Shown here: in pieces, positions 27,117 through 37,054 of the stretch | Numbering within the stretch: position 1 is the stretch's first letter | How the letters are laid out: each line of letters starts with the position of its first letter | DNA from: Butyrivibrio sp. INlla14 | GTDB taxonomy: Bacteria; Bacillota; Clostridia; Lachnospirales; Lachnospiraceae | Assembly (NCBI RefSeq): GCF_900102515.1 | Contig: NZ_FMVS01000009.1 | Span: forward strand, 62,001-126,000 | Length of the DNA stretch: 64,000 bases | Direction: 5' to 3' | Translations under genes and position numbers: made by a program | Notes under the pieces: generated by a model | What the model saw: the letters and a program-made list of their open reading frames with translations, nothing else | Databases searched by the model: none | What the model was told of the DNA's origin: nothing

Positions 27117-28319
27117 TTGGGAAAGAGAATTCTGTACGCTCTGTTGAGCCTGGTCATGATACTGACCTTGTGCGGGAGTAATCACATAATTGTTCACGCT
27201 GAGGTCACGGAGGAGAGCATCAAGGAAAAGGAAAATCAGATTTCCAACGCGAAAAAGGAAAGGGATTCCTTGAAAAATGCCAAGACGGATCTTGAGAAGG
27301 TCAAGAAGGAGCTTGAAACTAGCAAATCTAATCTGAATAGCTATATTACCAAGATAGATTCCTCATTAACTGAGGTTCAGAGTAATATCGATAATCTTAA
27401 TGAGCAGATAACTGCCAAAGAAGCGCAGATCCAAACGACTACGGCTGAACTGGCTGCAGCGGAAGAGGTTCAGAAGAATCAGTATGAGGCCATGAAGAAG
27501 CGTATCAAGTTCATGTATGAACGTGGAGATACGATGTACATGGAGCTTTTGATGAAATCTGGAAGTTTTGCGGAGATGCTGAATAAGGCGGACTATATTG
27601 AGATGTTGTCAGCCTACGACAGGCAAAAGCTCGAGGAATATAAGGCTACTACGCAGCTGATCTCTGTGACCAAGCAGGCTCTTGAAGAGGAAAAGAAAAC
27701 TCTGGATGAAGCTAAGGCGACGAAAGAGTCGGAGCAGGCTAATCTTGAGACCCTCCTGCAGCAAAAGAGCTCAGAGCTTAATACTGTGCAGGCTAACATC
27801 ACAGACAAAGAGGCGGCTATCAAGGAATACGAGGAAGAGATCAAGGCTGAGAATGCAGCTATAGCGGCTCTGGAAAGAGAGGTTGCTGCAGACAAAGCTG
27901 CGCTATATAGCAGGTATACATATGATGGCGGAATGTTCACCTGGCCATGTCCGGGATATACCAGAATCTCTGATGATTACGGAATGAGAATGCATCCCAC
28001 TCTTGGAATTGAGAAGATGCACAATGGTATTGATCTTGCAGCTCCGGGAGGAACACCTATTCTTGCGGCCTATAATGGAACAGTAGTGGCTGCAGCTTAT
28101 GAAGGCTCAATGGGTAACTACATAATGATAAGCCATGGCGCAGGTCTTTATACGGTTTATATGCACTGTTCAGCGCTTTATGTTTCAAAAGGACAGGACG
28201 TTACAGCAGGAACCAAGATTGGAGCAGTAGGTACTACTGGCCGGTCGACTGGAAACCATCTTCACTTTGGTGTAAGACTAAATGGTGCCTATGTCAGCCC
28301 GTGGAACTATCTAAAATAA
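27117..28319 (+). CDS. Secreted coiled-coil M23 peptidoglycan hydrolase (FtsEX effector)
   Basis: A 400-residue exported protein. The signal peptide ends at IIVHA (about residue 28). A long coiled coil follows (about 30-265, Glu/Lys-rich). The C-terminal M23 domain has GMRMHPTLGIEKMHNGIDLA (the zinc-binding HxxxxxxD region, about 295) and HCSALYVSKGQ and GNHLHFGVR, holding the HxH zinc site. The organisation matches EnvC/PcsB-type effectors that FtsEX controls, here with a metallopeptidase instead of CHAP. The start is TTG. The L-T-L-C segment in the signal peptide is not a convincing lipobox. Confidence 0.9.
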   Translation: MGKRILYALLSLVMILTLCGSNHIIVHAEVTEESIKEKENQISNAKKERDSLKNAKTDLEKVKKELETSKSNLNSYITKIDSSLTEVQSNIDNLNEQITAKEAQIQTTTAELAAAEEVQKNQYEAMKKRIKFMYERGDTMYMELLMKSGSFAEMLNKADYIEMLSAYDRQKLEEYKATTQLISVTKQALEEEKKTLDEAKATKESEQANLETLLQQKSSELNTVQANITDKEAAIKEYEEEIKAENAAIAALEREVAADKAALYSRYTYDGGMFTWPCPGYTRISDDYGMRMHPTLGIEKMHNGIDLAAPGGTPILAAYNGTVVAAAYEGSMGNYIMISHGAGLYTVYMHCSALYVSKGQDVTAGTKIGAVGTTGRSTGNHLHFGVRLNGAYVSPWNYLK

Positions 28320-28337
28320 TTTTTGAGGTATAAATAA

Positions 28338-29654
28338 GTGGACAATAAAGATTTAAATGAGACAAGGCCTGAGGCCATGTCCGTTGATGAGATACTTACT
28401 AAGGAAAATCCTGTAAGGCAAGAAAATGTTAAAGACAGAAAGCTTGCAGGAAGATTTATAGCTGGAATACTGGTAGGATTTTTGGTGGCAGTTCTGGTGG
28501 TATCTTCCCTTGCGTTTTATCTTTTGTATTATACAAGGGCCAATTACGCCGCAAGTCTTGGATTTGAAAATAGTGAAATCCTGGATGAGTCTGTGGCAAG
28601 CAAGATAAAGGCTCTTGAGAGCGTTATAGATACTTACTATTACAAGACAGATGTGGATAAACAGGAAGAGATAAATGGAATGTACAAGGGACTTATGGAT
28701 TCCCTTGGAGATCCTTACTCAGTTTATTACACTGAGGAAGAACTCAATGAGATAATGAACAGCACCAAAGGTATTTACTTTGGAATAGGTGCCTATGTTA
28801 GCTTTGATAATACTCTTAAAATGGCCAGAATTTCAGGGGTTATGCCTGGAAGCCCTGCTGAGGAAGCACAGCTTTGTGTGGATGACATAATTTATCAGGT
28901 TGACAAGGTTTCTACTGAAGGCCTTTCACTTGAAGAAGTTGTTGGGATGATCAAGGGAGAAGCTGGAACTACAGTACATCTCACTCTTGTAAGATCAGGT
29001 GAAACAGAAAATGTTGAAGTTGATGTAGAAAGAGCACAGATAGAGGTTCCTACAGTAAGCACACAGGTTTATGAAGATAACATTGGTTATCTTAAGATAA
29101 CAGAGTTTGACGAAGTTACTACTGAACAGTTTATAGAGGGAATGGCTGAGCTTCGCGCCCAGAATATAGAAGGCCTGATTATTGACCTTAGATCCAATCC
29201 GGGCGGAAACCTTTCTACTGTCTGCGATATAGCAAGGCAGCTTCTTCCCAAGGGCGTAATAGTGTACACCGAGGACAGAGATGGTAACAGAGAGGATTAC
29301 AACTGCGATGGAGAAAACGAGATCGATATTCCTGTAGTTGTACTGGTTAACCAATATTCAGCAAGTGCAAGCGAGATTCTTGCTGGGGCTATCAAGGATT
29401 ATGAGAAAGGAACTCTTGTAGGTAAGACAACCTATGGCAAGGGAATTGTCCAGAGGATATTTGACCTTAGAGATGGAACCGCAGTTAAACTTACAGTCAG
29501 CAGCTACTTTACACCAAACGGCGTCAATATCCATGGCGTTGGAATCGCACCTGATATAGAGGTCGAATATGATCCTGAAGCTTATGCTGCAGACAAGACA
29601 GATACTCAGCTTGACAAGGCTCTAGAGGTTATGCAGGAGATGCTTGACAAATAA
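28338..29654 (+). CDS. S41 family C-terminal processing protease (CtpA-like)
   Basis: A membrane-anchored protease of 438 residues: a cytoplasmic acidic N-terminus, a membrane helix at about 38-60 (FIAGILVGFLVAVLVVSSLAFYL core), an S41 N-terminal helical region, a PDZ domain (about 150-230, ARISGVMPGSPAEEAQL) and the catalytic domain with the nucleophile in VVLVNQYSASASEIL (about 335) and the general-base Lys in GKTTYGKG (about 362). GTG start with TTGAGGT before it. It follows the M23 hydrolase by 18 nt, so it may trim envelope proteins in division. The operon ends in a terminator. Confidence 0.93.
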   Translation: MDNKDLNETRPEAMSVDEILTKENPVRQENVKDRKLAGRFIAGILVGFLVAVLVVSSLAFYLLYYTRANYAASLGFENSEILDESVASKIKALESVIDTYYYKTDVDKQEEINGMYKGLMDSLGDPYSVYYTEEELNEIMNSTKGIYFGIGAYVSFDNTLKMARISGVMPGSPAEEAQLCVDDIIYQVDKVSTEGLSLEEVVGMIKGEAGTTVHLTLVRSGETENVEVDVERAQIEVPTVSTQVYEDNIGYLKITEFDEVTTEQFIEGMAELRAQNIEGLIIDLRSNPGGNLSTVCDIARQLLPKGVIVYTEDRDGNREDYNCDGENEIDIPVVVLVNQYSASASEILAGAIKDYEKGTLVGKTTYGKGIVQRIFDLRDGTAVKLTVSSYFTPNGVNIHGVGIAPDIEVEYDPEAYAADKTDTQLDKALEVMQEMLDK

Positions 29655-29677
29655 TTTCATAAATAGTATTATTCATG

Positions 29678-29717
29678 ACTGTGTCTTTTTTATCTAAAAA
29701 GGCACAGTTTTTTCTTT
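29678..29717 (+). terminator. Terminator after the ftsEX-M23-S41 group
   Basis: ACTGTGTCTTTTT pairs with AAAAAGGCACAGT (13 bp, one G.T) around TATCT and is followed by TTTTTCTTTTT. Confidence 0.92.
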
Positions 29718-29791
29718 TTATTCAACAGCTCGTATCGAGCACTTATTCCACTTAGGATTTGATTGTTGTTTGTAGTAAGGAAAGGGATTTT

Positions 29792-30574
29792 ATGAAAGTA
29801 AAAGCATGTATTTATACTGACGTTGGTCAGACCAGGAACATTAATCAGGATTCTGCGCTTGTGAAGGTTGCAAATACCAGAAACCATGGAAGAATATCTT
29901 TTGTGGCAGTATGTGATGGTATGGGCGGACTTTCCAGAGGTGAGGTAGCAAGCTGCAAGGCAATAAGGACCTTGGAGTCTTGGTTTCATGAGGAGCTGAG
30001 CCTTATGCAGAATATGTCGGAAAGTGAATTATGGGATGCCATAGAAAGCTCTTTTGTCAGAATGATCAGCAGAATAAACGGGGACTTGCGAAGGTACGGC
30101 AAGCATAGAGGCCTGCAGCTTGGAACCACGCTTACGGCTCTTTTGCAGATTGGAAATAAATATATGTCAGTTAACGTAGGAGATTCAAGACTTTATGCAA
30201 TTAAGAGCAGGGAAGTAGTGCGACTCACAAGGGATCAGAGTCTGGTGCAGGACAAGATAGATAAGGGAATGATCACAGAGAGTCAGGCTATAAATGATCA
30301 GGAAAAGAGTGTTCTACTACAGTGCATAGGAACGAGTCATGCCCCTGTTCCAGAGGTAAAAAGAGGAACAATAGAAGGAAATACTACTATTATCGCCTGC
30401 AGTGATGGCTTTTGGCGGACTCTTTCAGCAGAAGACATGAGGACAAAGCTTTGCCCTCAGATGTGCATAACTGATGCAGATATGTTGGATCAATGCAAGA
30501 AATTGGCGAATCTGGCTATTTCAAGAAACGAAGAGGATAATATTTCGGTAGCAGCCATGTGCCTGGAAATGTGA
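29792..30574 (+). CDS. PP2C family serine/threonine phosphatase
   Basis: A 260-residue metal-dependent phosphatase. Motifs: DVGQTRNINQDS at the N-terminus, VAVCDGMGGLSRGE (about residue 40), LGTTLTAL (about 110), VGDSRLYAI (about 130), IACSDGFWRTL (about 205) and RNEEDNISVA near the end; the metal-binding aspartates are present. ATG 29792 follows AAGGAAAGGG; an in-frame ATG at 29759 has no such site. It is 6 nt before a Ser/Thr kinase, so the pair should oppose each other. This is not the usual rlmN-stp-prkC context. Confidence 0.93.
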   Translation: MKVKACIYTDVGQTRNINQDSALVKVANTRNHGRISFVAVCDGMGGLSRGEVASCKAIRTLESWFHEELSLMQNMSESELWDAIESSFVRMISRINGDLRRYGKHRGLQLGTTLTALLQIGNKYMSVNVGDSRLYAIKSREVVRLTRDQSLVQDKIDKGMITESQAINDQEKSVLLQCIGTSHAPVPEVKRGTIEGNTTIIACSDGFWRTLSAEDMRTKLCPQMCITDADMLDQCKKLANLAISRNEEDNISVAAMCLEM

Positions 30575-30580
30575 GGTATT

Positions 30581-31627
30581 ATGGACAAGATTAAGCTACT
30601 AGAGCCTCTTGGAAGCGGTGGAAACAGCAGAGTCTTTCTGGGAAAAGAGATTTTTACAGGAAGAAAAGTCACTGTGAAGATGTGTAAGAGTGGAAATCTA
30701 TGGGAAGCAGGTAAATATGAAAATGCAGAAGCTGGCGAAAAGAATGCTAAAGCCATGAGAAAGCTTCTTGCAGAGAAGAAAAACCTGGACAACGAGGCTA
30801 GAATCCTTGAAGGGCTAGACCACGAAGGAATTCCTAAGTTGTACCAGAGAAGCTCTGACGGCATAGTGCTTGAATTTATACCAGGTATAAGTCTTGAGAA
30901 AGTTCTTTTTGCGGAGGGTGTGCTAACGGAAAAAGAGGCTGCCAGAGTGGGATGCGAAATTGCGGAGATACTCAGGTATTTGCACGGTAGAAGGCAGCCA
31001 GTTATCTACAGAGATCTCAAGCCTGCCAATATAGTCAGAAAGCTTGATGGCCACGTGTGCCTCATTGATTTTGGGGCAGCAAGATTTTATGAGGCTTTGG
31101 AAAAGTCAGATACTCTGAATCTTGGAACATTAGGATTTGCAGCGCCTGAGCAGTTTGGAAATCTTGGACAGACTGATCCGAGGACTGATATTTACTGCCT
31201 GGGAATGACACTTCTGCAGTTGGTATCAGGAGCAAATGTTGGTGACCAGGAGGAAGTTACATCTTTTTTAAAGAAGGGCATAAAGGGCGTTTCTCCAGAA
31301 TTTCTAGGGATAATCAAAAAGTGCACAAGGCCGGACAGAGAGGATAGATTTAGGTCAGTTAAAGAGATTGAGAAAGCTCTTTTGGAATATCCAAAGAAGG
31401 TAAGGCTAAGAAAGGCCAAAAGCGGGATCAAGGTTGTGGTAGCGGCAGTTATGATGTCGCTTGTAATTTCAGGCTGCCTTATAAAAGGAGAGGCTGTAAG
31501 AGAGGCAGCTGCTAATGATATGGCAGTTAGGCTTCCTGCAGTCAGAGAAAGACTTTTTGCTGCAAGAATCTGGATAGAGGGCCAGGTGGAAAACATATTA
31601 GATAGCGAGGTTTTACAGAAAAAATGA
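30581..31627 (+). CDS. Membrane-anchored serine/threonine protein kinase without PASTA domains
   Basis: A 348-residue kinase. G-loop GSGGNSRVF (11-19), Lys33 in VTVKMC, alpha-C Glu72, catalytic Asp145 in YRDLKPANI (Tyr replaces His of HRD) and DFG Asp163 are all present, so it should be active. A lysine/glutamate-rich insert (about 37-66) lies before helix alpha-C. Residues about 283-301 form a single membrane helix (VVVAAVMMSLVISGCLI), followed by about 47 residues outside the cell that are helical and lack PASTA repeats. It overlaps the next small gene by 4 nt (ATGA), suggesting that product is a partner. Confidence 0.9.
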   Translation: MDKIKLLEPLGSGGNSRVFLGKEIFTGRKVTVKMCKSGNLWEAGKYENAEAGEKNAKAMRKLLAEKKNLDNEARILEGLDHEGIPKLYQRSSDGIVLEFIPGISLEKVLFAEGVLTEKEAARVGCEIAEILRYLHGRRQPVIYRDLKPANIVRKLDGHVCLIDFGAARFYEALEKSDTLNLGTLGFAAPEQFGNLGQTDPRTDIYCLGMTLLQLVSGANVGDQEEVTSFLKKGIKGVSPEFLGIIKKCTRPDREDRFRSVKEIEKALLEYPKKVRLRKAKSGIKVVVAAVMMSLVISGCLIKGEAVREAAANDMAVRLPAVRERLFAARIWIEGQVENILDSEVLQKK

Positions 31628-31869
31628 TAATCTTTGTATATACGTTTGTGATAGTTCTTTTTGCTCTGGTGGTGATACTGGGAGTTGGAAGCCTTTTAGG
31701 GGATGATGCAGAGGAGCCTGTTAAGGCAAAGGAAGGCAAAGCTACGGCAGCTATGTGTACGACCCAGCTTCTTGAAAGTACAGATTATAGCCGGGAATTT
31801 GCGGAAGAGGATTTTGTTATAGAGCAGGATCTTGTATATACCTACGATTCATTGAATCTCAGCATATAA
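31624..31869 (+). CDS. Small single-pass membrane protein coupled to the kinase gene
   Basis: I do not recognise this 81-residue protein. Residues 3-25 are a strong membrane helix (FVYTFVIVLFALVVILGVGSLL). The rest is an acidic tail with one cysteine (ATAAMCTTQLLE) and a Tyr-rich end (VYTYDSLNLSI). It starts inside the kinase stop codon (ATGA overlap), which implies coupled translation and a shared role with the kinase and phosphatase. It could be a regulator or substrate of the kinase; this is inference from position. Confidence 0.65.
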   Translation: MIIFVYTFVIVLFALVVILGVGSLLGDDAEEPVKAKEGKATAAMCTTQLLESTDYSREFAEEDFVIEQDLVYTYDSLNLSI

Positions 31870-31871
31870 AA

Positions 31872-31883
31872 GAACAAATGTTC
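31872..31883 (+). promoter_or_regulatory. LexA (SOS) box upstream of uvrBA
   Basis: GAAC-AAAT-GTTC matches the Gram-positive LexA/DinR core GAACNNNNGTTC exactly. It lies 9 nt before the -35 of the uvrB promoter. Confidence 0.85.
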
Positions 31884-31892
31884 TAAAAATAG

Positions 31893-31921
31893 TGGACTTT
31901 GATTGTATAAAATGTTATACT
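31893..31921 (+). promoter_or_regulatory. Promoter of uvrBA
   Basis: TGGACT (4 of 6), a 17-nt spacer and TATACT (5 of 6), with the LexA box just upstream and uvrB starting 25 nt downstream. Confidence 0.6.
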
Positions 31922-31946
31922 TGCTCCAGAGAGGAACTGAATCGAT

Positions 31947-33938
31947 ATGGAGTTCAAATTACACAGTGAATTTAAGCCTACAGGCGATCAGCCTCAGGCA
32001 ATAAAAGAGTTGGTGGAGGGTTTCAAACAGGGTAACCAGTTTGAAACCCTGCTTGGCGTTACAGGTTCAGGTAAGACCTTTACTATGGCTAATGTAATAG
32101 CTGCTCTTAACAAGCCTACGCTCATAATAAGCCATAACAAGACGCTGGCTGGACAGCTTTATGGCGAGATGAAGGAATTCTTCCCGGAGAATGCCGTAGA
32201 GTATTTTGTCTCTTACTATGATTACTATCAGCCAGAAGCTTATGTTCCCCAGACTGATACTTATATAGCCAAGGATTCGGCCATAAATGATGAGATAGAC
32301 AAGTTGAGACTCTCCGCTACAGCTTCACTTGCAGAGAGGAAGGATGTCATAGTTGTAGCCAGTGTTTCCTGCATTTATGGACTGGGCAGCCCGGAGGAAT
32401 TCAAGGGTATGTCTATTTCATTGAGACCAGGAATGCAGAAGGACAGAGATGATCTTATCAAGGATCTGGTGGCAATCCAGTACGACAGAAATGATCTGGA
32501 TCTTAACAGGTGTAATTTCAGAGTTCGAGGCGATACAGTGGAGATTTTCCCTGCCAACGCGGATGACTATCTTATAAGAGTAGAGTTTTTTGGAGATGAG
32601 ATAGACAGGATCTGTCAGATAGAACCAGTTACAGCCAAGGTCAGGAGCGAACTTACCCATGTGATGATATATCCAGCTTCCCATTATGTTGTCCCACAGG
32701 AGAAGATAAATATGGCCTGTGACAATATAGAGAAGGAACTTGAGGAACAGATAAAGTTTTTCAAGGGCGAGGACAGGCTTATTGAGGCCCAGAGAATATC
32801 TGAGAGAACAAACTTTGATGTTGAGATGATGAGGGAAACGGGATTTTGCTCTGGAATCGAGAATTATTCAAGGCATCTCAATTTTATGAAGCCTGGGGAA
32901 CCACCGCTTACTCTATTGGACTTCTTTGATAGAGATTTTTTGATCATAGTTGATGAGTCACATATGACTATTCCTCAGGTTGGAGCCATGTACCACGGAG
33001 ACAGAAGTAGGAAGCTTACTCTTGTAGATTATGGATTCAGGCTTCCATCTGCATTGGATAACAGACCTCTTAACTTTGAGGAGTTTGAATCCCATATAGA
33101 TCAGATGCTATTTTGCTCGGCTACACCTGGTAAGTATGAGGAAGAACATGAACTGTTGAGAGCAGAGCAGGTTATAAGGCCCACAGGACTTCTTGATCCT
33201 GAGATTTCTGTACGCCCTGTTGAGGGACAGATAGATGATCTTATAGGTGAGATCAGGACAGAAGTTGACAAGAAGAACAAGGTGCTTGTTACTACGCTTA
33301 CCAAACGCATGGCAGAGGACCTTACTGAATACCTTGCAGAGTCAGGGATCAGAGTAAAATACCTTCATTCAGATATTGATACTCTGGAGAGGTCTGAAAT
33401 CATCAGGGATATGCGACTTGATGTGTTCGATGTACTTGTTGGTATCAACCTTCTTAGAGAGGGCCTTGATATTCCTGAGATTTCTCTGGTGGCTATCATT
33501 GACGCGGACAAGGAAGGCTTCCTTCGTTCAGAAACATCCTTGATACAGACTATAGGACGTGCAGCCAGAAACTCTGAGGGAAGAGTCATCATGTATGCTG
33601 ATAACATGACTGATTCAATGCAGAAGGCTATTGACGAGACTAAGAGACGTCGTGCCATTCAGGAGAAATATAATAAGGAGCATGGCATAACACCTCAGAC
33701 TATCAAGAAGGCAGTCCGTGATCTTATCGCGGTTACCAAGGCAGTTGCCAAGGAAGAAGTACGCTTTGAGAAGGATCCAGAGTCTATGGATCAGGCAGAA
33801 CTTGAGAAACTTATTGGTGATGTTCAGAAGAAGATGAAGAGGGCTGCTACAGAGCTTGATTTCGAGACTGCGGCTACTCTGCGTGACCAGATGATCGAGT
33901 TGAAGAAGATACTTAATGATCTAACGGAAGGTAAGTAA
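31947..33938 (+). CDS. uvrB: Excinuclease ABC subunit UvrB
   Basis: The damage-verification helicase of nucleotide excision repair, 663 residues. Walker [15 protein letters not shown] (about residue 38), the beta-hairpin [12 protein letters not shown] (about 93), the helicase motif DESHMTIPQ (about 338) and motif [14 protein letters not shown] (about 535) are visible. The C-terminal UvrC-binding UVR motif is [14 protein letters not shown] (about 636). It precedes uvrA and has a LexA box upstream, so it should be SOS-inducible. Confidence 0.98.
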   Translation: MEFKLHSEFKPTGDQPQAIKELVEGFKQGNQFETLLGVTGSGKTFTMANVIAALNKPTLIISHNKTLAGQLYGEMKEFFPENAVEYFVSYYDYYQPEAYVPQTDTYIAKDSAINDEIDKLRLSATASLAERKDVIVVASVSCIYGLGSPEEFKGMSISLRPGMQKDRDDLIKDLVAIQYDRNDLDLNRCNFRVRGDTVEIFPANADDYLIRVEFFGDEIDRICQIEPVTAKVRSELTHVMIYPASHYVVPQEKINMACDNIEKELEEQIKFFKGEDRLIEAQRISERTNFDVEMMRETGFCSGIENYSRHLNFMKPGEPPLTLLDFFDRDFLIIVDESHMTIPQVGAMYHGDRSRKLTLVDYGFRLPSALDNRPLNFEEFESHIDQMLFCSATPGKYEEEHELLRAEQVIRPTGLLDPEISVRPVEGQIDDLIGEIRTEVDKKNKVLVTTLTKRMAEDLTEYLAESGIRVKYLHSDIDTLERSEIIRDMRLDVFDVLVGINLLREGLDIPEISLVAIIDADKEGFLRSETSLIQTIGRAARNSEGRVIMYADNMTDSMQKAIDETKRRRAIQEKYNKEHGITPQTIKKAVRDLIAVTKAVAKEEVRFEKDPESMDQAELEKLIGDVQKKMKRAATELDFETAATLRDQMIELKKILNDLTEGK

Positions 33939-33966
33939 GGGACTACTTACTGATCAGGAGTGAAAT

Positions 33967-36864
33967 ATGAGTACAGATAACAGAAATATGACCAAGAAGA
34001 ACACCACGACCAAGAGGATACTACCCTCTGATATTCATGATTATATAAGAGTTCGTGGTGCCAATGAACATAATTTAAAGAATGTAAGTGTCAAGATTCC
34101 AAGGGAAACACTTACAGTATTTACGGGACTTTCAGGCTCGGGTAAGTCATCGCTTGCATTTGACACAATTTTTGCAGAGGGACAAAGACGTTATATGGAG
34201 TCTTTGTCTTCCTATGCCAGAATGTTTTTAGGACAGATGGACAAGCCTAATGTTGAGAGGATAGAAGGGCTTTCGCCAACTATTTCCATTGATCAGAAGT
34301 CCACTAACAAAAATCCAAGGTCAACAGTAGGAACTGTTACTGAGATTTACGATCATTTCAGACTTCTGTATGCCAGGATTGGTATTCCTCACTGCCCTAA
34401 CTGTGGTCGTGAGATCAGAAGGCAGACTGTAGATGAGATGTGTGACCAGATCATGGCGCTTGGGGAGAATACCAAGATCCAAATCCTGGCTCCAGTTGTA
34501 AGGGGTAAGAAGGGTGAACACGCCAAGACACTCGACAGAGCTAAAAGAGCTGGCTATGTAAGAGCCAGGATCGATGGAAGCCAGTATGAAATATCAGAGG
34601 AAGAGATAAAGCTTGATAAGAACATCAAGCATTCTATCGAAATCATTGTAGATAGAATCGTAGTTCATGAAGACAATGAGAACCTTAGAAGACGACTTAC
34701 AGATTCTGTGGAAAGCGCACTTGCTTTGGCTGATGGCCTTCTTCTGGTGGATGTTGTGGATGGCAAAGAGCTTAGCTTTAGTCAGAATTTTGCCTGCCCT
34801 GACTGTGGAATAAGCATTCCGGAAATTGAGCCTAGAAGCTTTTCTTTTAACAACCCATTCGGAGCATGTCCTGACTGCTTTGGACTTGGCTACAAGATGG
34901 AATTTGATGAGGATCTTATGATTCCGGATAAATCCCTTTCCCTAAATGACGGTTGTATCGTTGTTATGGGATGGCAGTCATCCAACAAGGAGGGAAGCTT
35001 TAGTAATGCTACCTTAAAGGCTCTTGCCAAGGCTTATAAGTTCAGTCTTGATACTCCTTACAAAGACCTTCCTGAAAAGGTAAGACATATGCTGGTTCAT
35101 GGGGCAGACAAGACGGTCATGGTACACTATGAAGGCAGCAGAGGAGTTGGGGATTATCCGGTTCTTTTTGATGGCCTGATAAAGAATGTGGAGCAGAGAT
35201 ATAAAGAGACCTTTTCTGAGAACATGAAGGCGGAGTACGAGGAATTCATGAGAATCACCCCTTGTCCACTATGCGGCGGTCAGAGACTTAAAAAGGAATC
35301 TCTTGCGGTAACTATTGATGACAAGAACATTTTTGAGATCACCTCTATGTCGATTGGTGAGCTCCACGACTATCTTGAGAACCTGAAACTTTCTGAGCAG
35401 CAGATGCTTATTGGAGCTCAGGTACTCAAAGAGATAAGAGCAAGAGTAGGCTTTCTTATAGATGTGGGGCTTAACTATCTGTCTCTTTCAAGAGCGACAG
35501 GTACTCTTTCAGGCGGCGAGGCTCAGAGAATAAGACTTGCGACACAGATTGGCTCAGGACTTTGCGGAGTATGTTACATACTGGATGAACCTAGTATAGG
35601 CCTTCATCAGAGGGATAATGATAAGCTGCTTAATACTCTAAAGAACCTTAGAGACCTTGGTAATACGCTGATAGTGGTTGAGCATGACGAAGATACTATG
35701 AGGGCAGCAGATTACATTGTAGATGTTGGCCCTGGAGCAGGATCACACGGAGGCAAGATTGTTGCCTGCGGAACAGCAGAAGAGATAATGGAAGTCAAGG
35801 AATCCATAACTGGTCAGTATCTTTCTGGAAAGCTTAAGATTGAAGTTCCTGACGTGAGGCGCACACCCACAGGTTTTATCAAAGTGATAGGAGCTCAGGA
35901 GAATAACCTCAAGAATATTGATGTGGAGATTCCGCTTGGCGTTATGACTATTGTAACTGGCGTTTCCGGATCAGGAAAAAGTTCACTTGTTAATGAGATT
36001 CTTTATAAAAGCCTGGCAAAAGAGCTTAACAGGGCGAGAGTAATACCTGGTAAGCACAAGGCAATAGAGGGACTTGAGCAGGTTGATAAGGTTATTGCTA
36101 TTGATCAGTCTCCAATCGGACGTACCCCAAGATCAAATCCAGCTACTTATACGGGTGTATTTGATATGATCAGAGATCTTTTTGCAGGTACTCCGGATGC
36201 CAAGGCAAGAGGGTATAAGAAGGGAAGATTTTCATTTAACGTTAAGGGCGGACGTTGTGAAGCCTGCAGCGGTGATGGAATAATCAAGATAGAGATGCAT
36301 TTCCTTCCTGATGTCTATGTTCCATGTGAGGTATGCGGTGGAAAGAGATATAATCACGAAACTTTGGAAGTAAAGTACAAGGGAAAGAGCATCTACGATG
36401 TACTTGATATGACCGTTGAGGAGGCGCTGGGATTCTTTGAAAACGTCAAGACAATAAAGCGTAAGATCCAGACTCTTTATGATGTAGGACTTGGATATAT
36501 AAAGCTTGGACAGCCTAGTACAGAACTTTCCGGTGGTGAAGCACAACGTATCAAACTGGCTACAGAGCTTAGCAAAGTTGGAACTGGTAAGACGGTTTAT
36601 ATTCTGGATGAGCCTACTACAGGACTTCACTTTGCGGACGTGCAGAAATTGGTTAAGATAATGCACAAGCTTGTAGAACAGGGCAATACAGTGGTTGTGA
36701 TCGAGCACAACCTGGATGTAATAAAAACAGGTGATTATATCATCGATATGGGACCTGAAGGAGGATCTGGAGGAGGAACTGTGGTAGTGCAGGGAACTCC
36801 AGAGGAGGTTGCAAAGTGCAAGAAATCCTATACAGGTGCATATATAAAGAAAATGTTAAAGTGA
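33967..36864 (+). CDS. uvrA: Excinuclease ABC subunit UvrA
   Basis: The damage-recognition ATPase of nucleotide excision repair, 965 residues, slightly longer than usual owing to about 20 extra N-terminal residues rich in Thr and Lys. Two ABC modules: Walker [14 protein letters not shown] (about residue 54) and [13 protein letters not shown] (about 658); signatures [12 protein letters not shown] (about 514) and [12 protein letters not shown] (about 857). Zinc-finger cysteines include CPDCG/CPDCFG (about 277-305) and [14 protein letters not shown] (about 762-787). GGAG stands before the ATG. It is cotranscribed with uvrB. Confidence 0.98.
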   Translation: MSTDNRNMTKKNTTTKRILPSDIHDYIRVRGANEHNLKNVSVKIPRETLTVFTGLSGSGKSSLAFDTIFAEGQRRYMESLSSYARMFLGQMDKPNVERIEGLSPTISIDQKSTNKNPRSTVGTVTEIYDHFRLLYARIGIPHCPNCGREIRRQTVDEMCDQIMALGENTKIQILAPVVRGKKGEHAKTLDRAKRAGYVRARIDGSQYEISEEEIKLDKNIKHSIEIIVDRIVVHEDNENLRRRLTDSVESALALADGLLLVDVVDGKELSFSQNFACPDCGISIPEIEPRSFSFNNPFGACPDCFGLGYKMEFDEDLMIPDKSLSLNDGCIVVMGWQSSNKEGSFSNATLKALAKAYKFSLDTPYKDLPEKVRHMLVHGADKTVMVHYEGSRGVGDYPVLFDGLIKNVEQRYKETFSENMKAEYEEFMRITPCPLCGGQRLKKESLAVTIDDKNIFEITSMSIGELHDYLENLKLSEQQMLIGAQVLKEIRARVGFLIDVGLNYLSLSRATGTLSGGEAQRIRLATQIGSGLCGVCYILDEPSIGLHQRDNDKLLNTLKNLRDLGNTLIVVEHDEDTMRAADYIVDVGPGAGSHGGKIVACGTAEEIMEVKESITGQYLSGKLKIEVPDVRRTPTGFIKVIGAQENNLKNIDVEIPLGVMTIVTGVSGSGKSSLVNEILYKSLAKELNRARVIPGKHKAIEGLEQVDKVIAIDQSPIGRTPRSNPATYTGVFDMIRDLFAGTPDAKARGYKKGRFSFNVKGGRCEACSGDGIIKIEMHFLPDVYVPCEVCGGKRYNHETLEVKYKGKSIYDVLDMTVEEALGFFENVKTIKRKIQTLYDVGLGYIKLGQPSTELSGGEAQRIKLATELSKVGTGKTVYILDEPTTGLHFADVQKLVKIMHKLVEQGNTVVVIEHNLDVIKTGDYIIDMGPEGGSGGGTVVVQGTPEEVAKCKKSYTGAYIKKMLK

Positions 36865-36874
36865 GTATTTGAGT

Positions 36875-36906
36875 TTTAGGGGGACATGTACGCATGTCCC
36901 CCTAAA
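36875..36906 (+). terminator. Hairpin after uvrA, possible terminator
   Basis: TTTAGGGGGACATG and CATGTCCCCCTAAA form a perfect 14-bp stem with a TACG loop. Only GTTTG follows, so it is a weak intrinsic terminator at best. Its last four bases, TAAA, are also the -35 of the sigma-D type promoter below. Confidence 0.65.
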
Positions 36907-36930
36907 GTTTGCGCTGATATCAGCCGATAT
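36903..36930 (+). promoter_or_regulatory. Sigma-D (sigma-28) type promoter before mbl and the flagellar rod genes
   Basis: TAAA (36903-36906), a 16-nt spacer and GCCGATAT (36923-36930) match the Bacillus sigma-D consensus TAAA-N14-16-GCCGATAT fully. It is about 125 nt before mbl, which precedes three flagellar rod genes. Confidence 0.7.
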
Positions 36931-36952
36931 AACATTAGGATGGAAGGCCCTC

Positions 36953-36981
36953 TTTTCAAGGCGATAAAATTGGTTTATAAT
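36953..36981 (+). promoter_or_regulatory. Candidate sigma-A promoter of mbl
   Basis: TTTTCA (4 of 6), a 17-nt spacer and a perfect TATAAT. It would give mbl a housekeeping promoter downstream of the sigma-D type one. Confidence 0.5.
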
Positions 36982-37054
36982 CGTAGTGATATTATGAGCT
37001 AATTGGCAGAACTGTAGTGTTTTGCTTTACATTTGAAAGGGGTACTTAGGAATT

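Noticed and set aside
27117..27200. Lipoprotein signal in the M23 hydrolase (LTLC)
   Set aside because: Residue before Cys is Leu, which does not fit the lipobox; a normal signal peptidase site (IVHA) follows.
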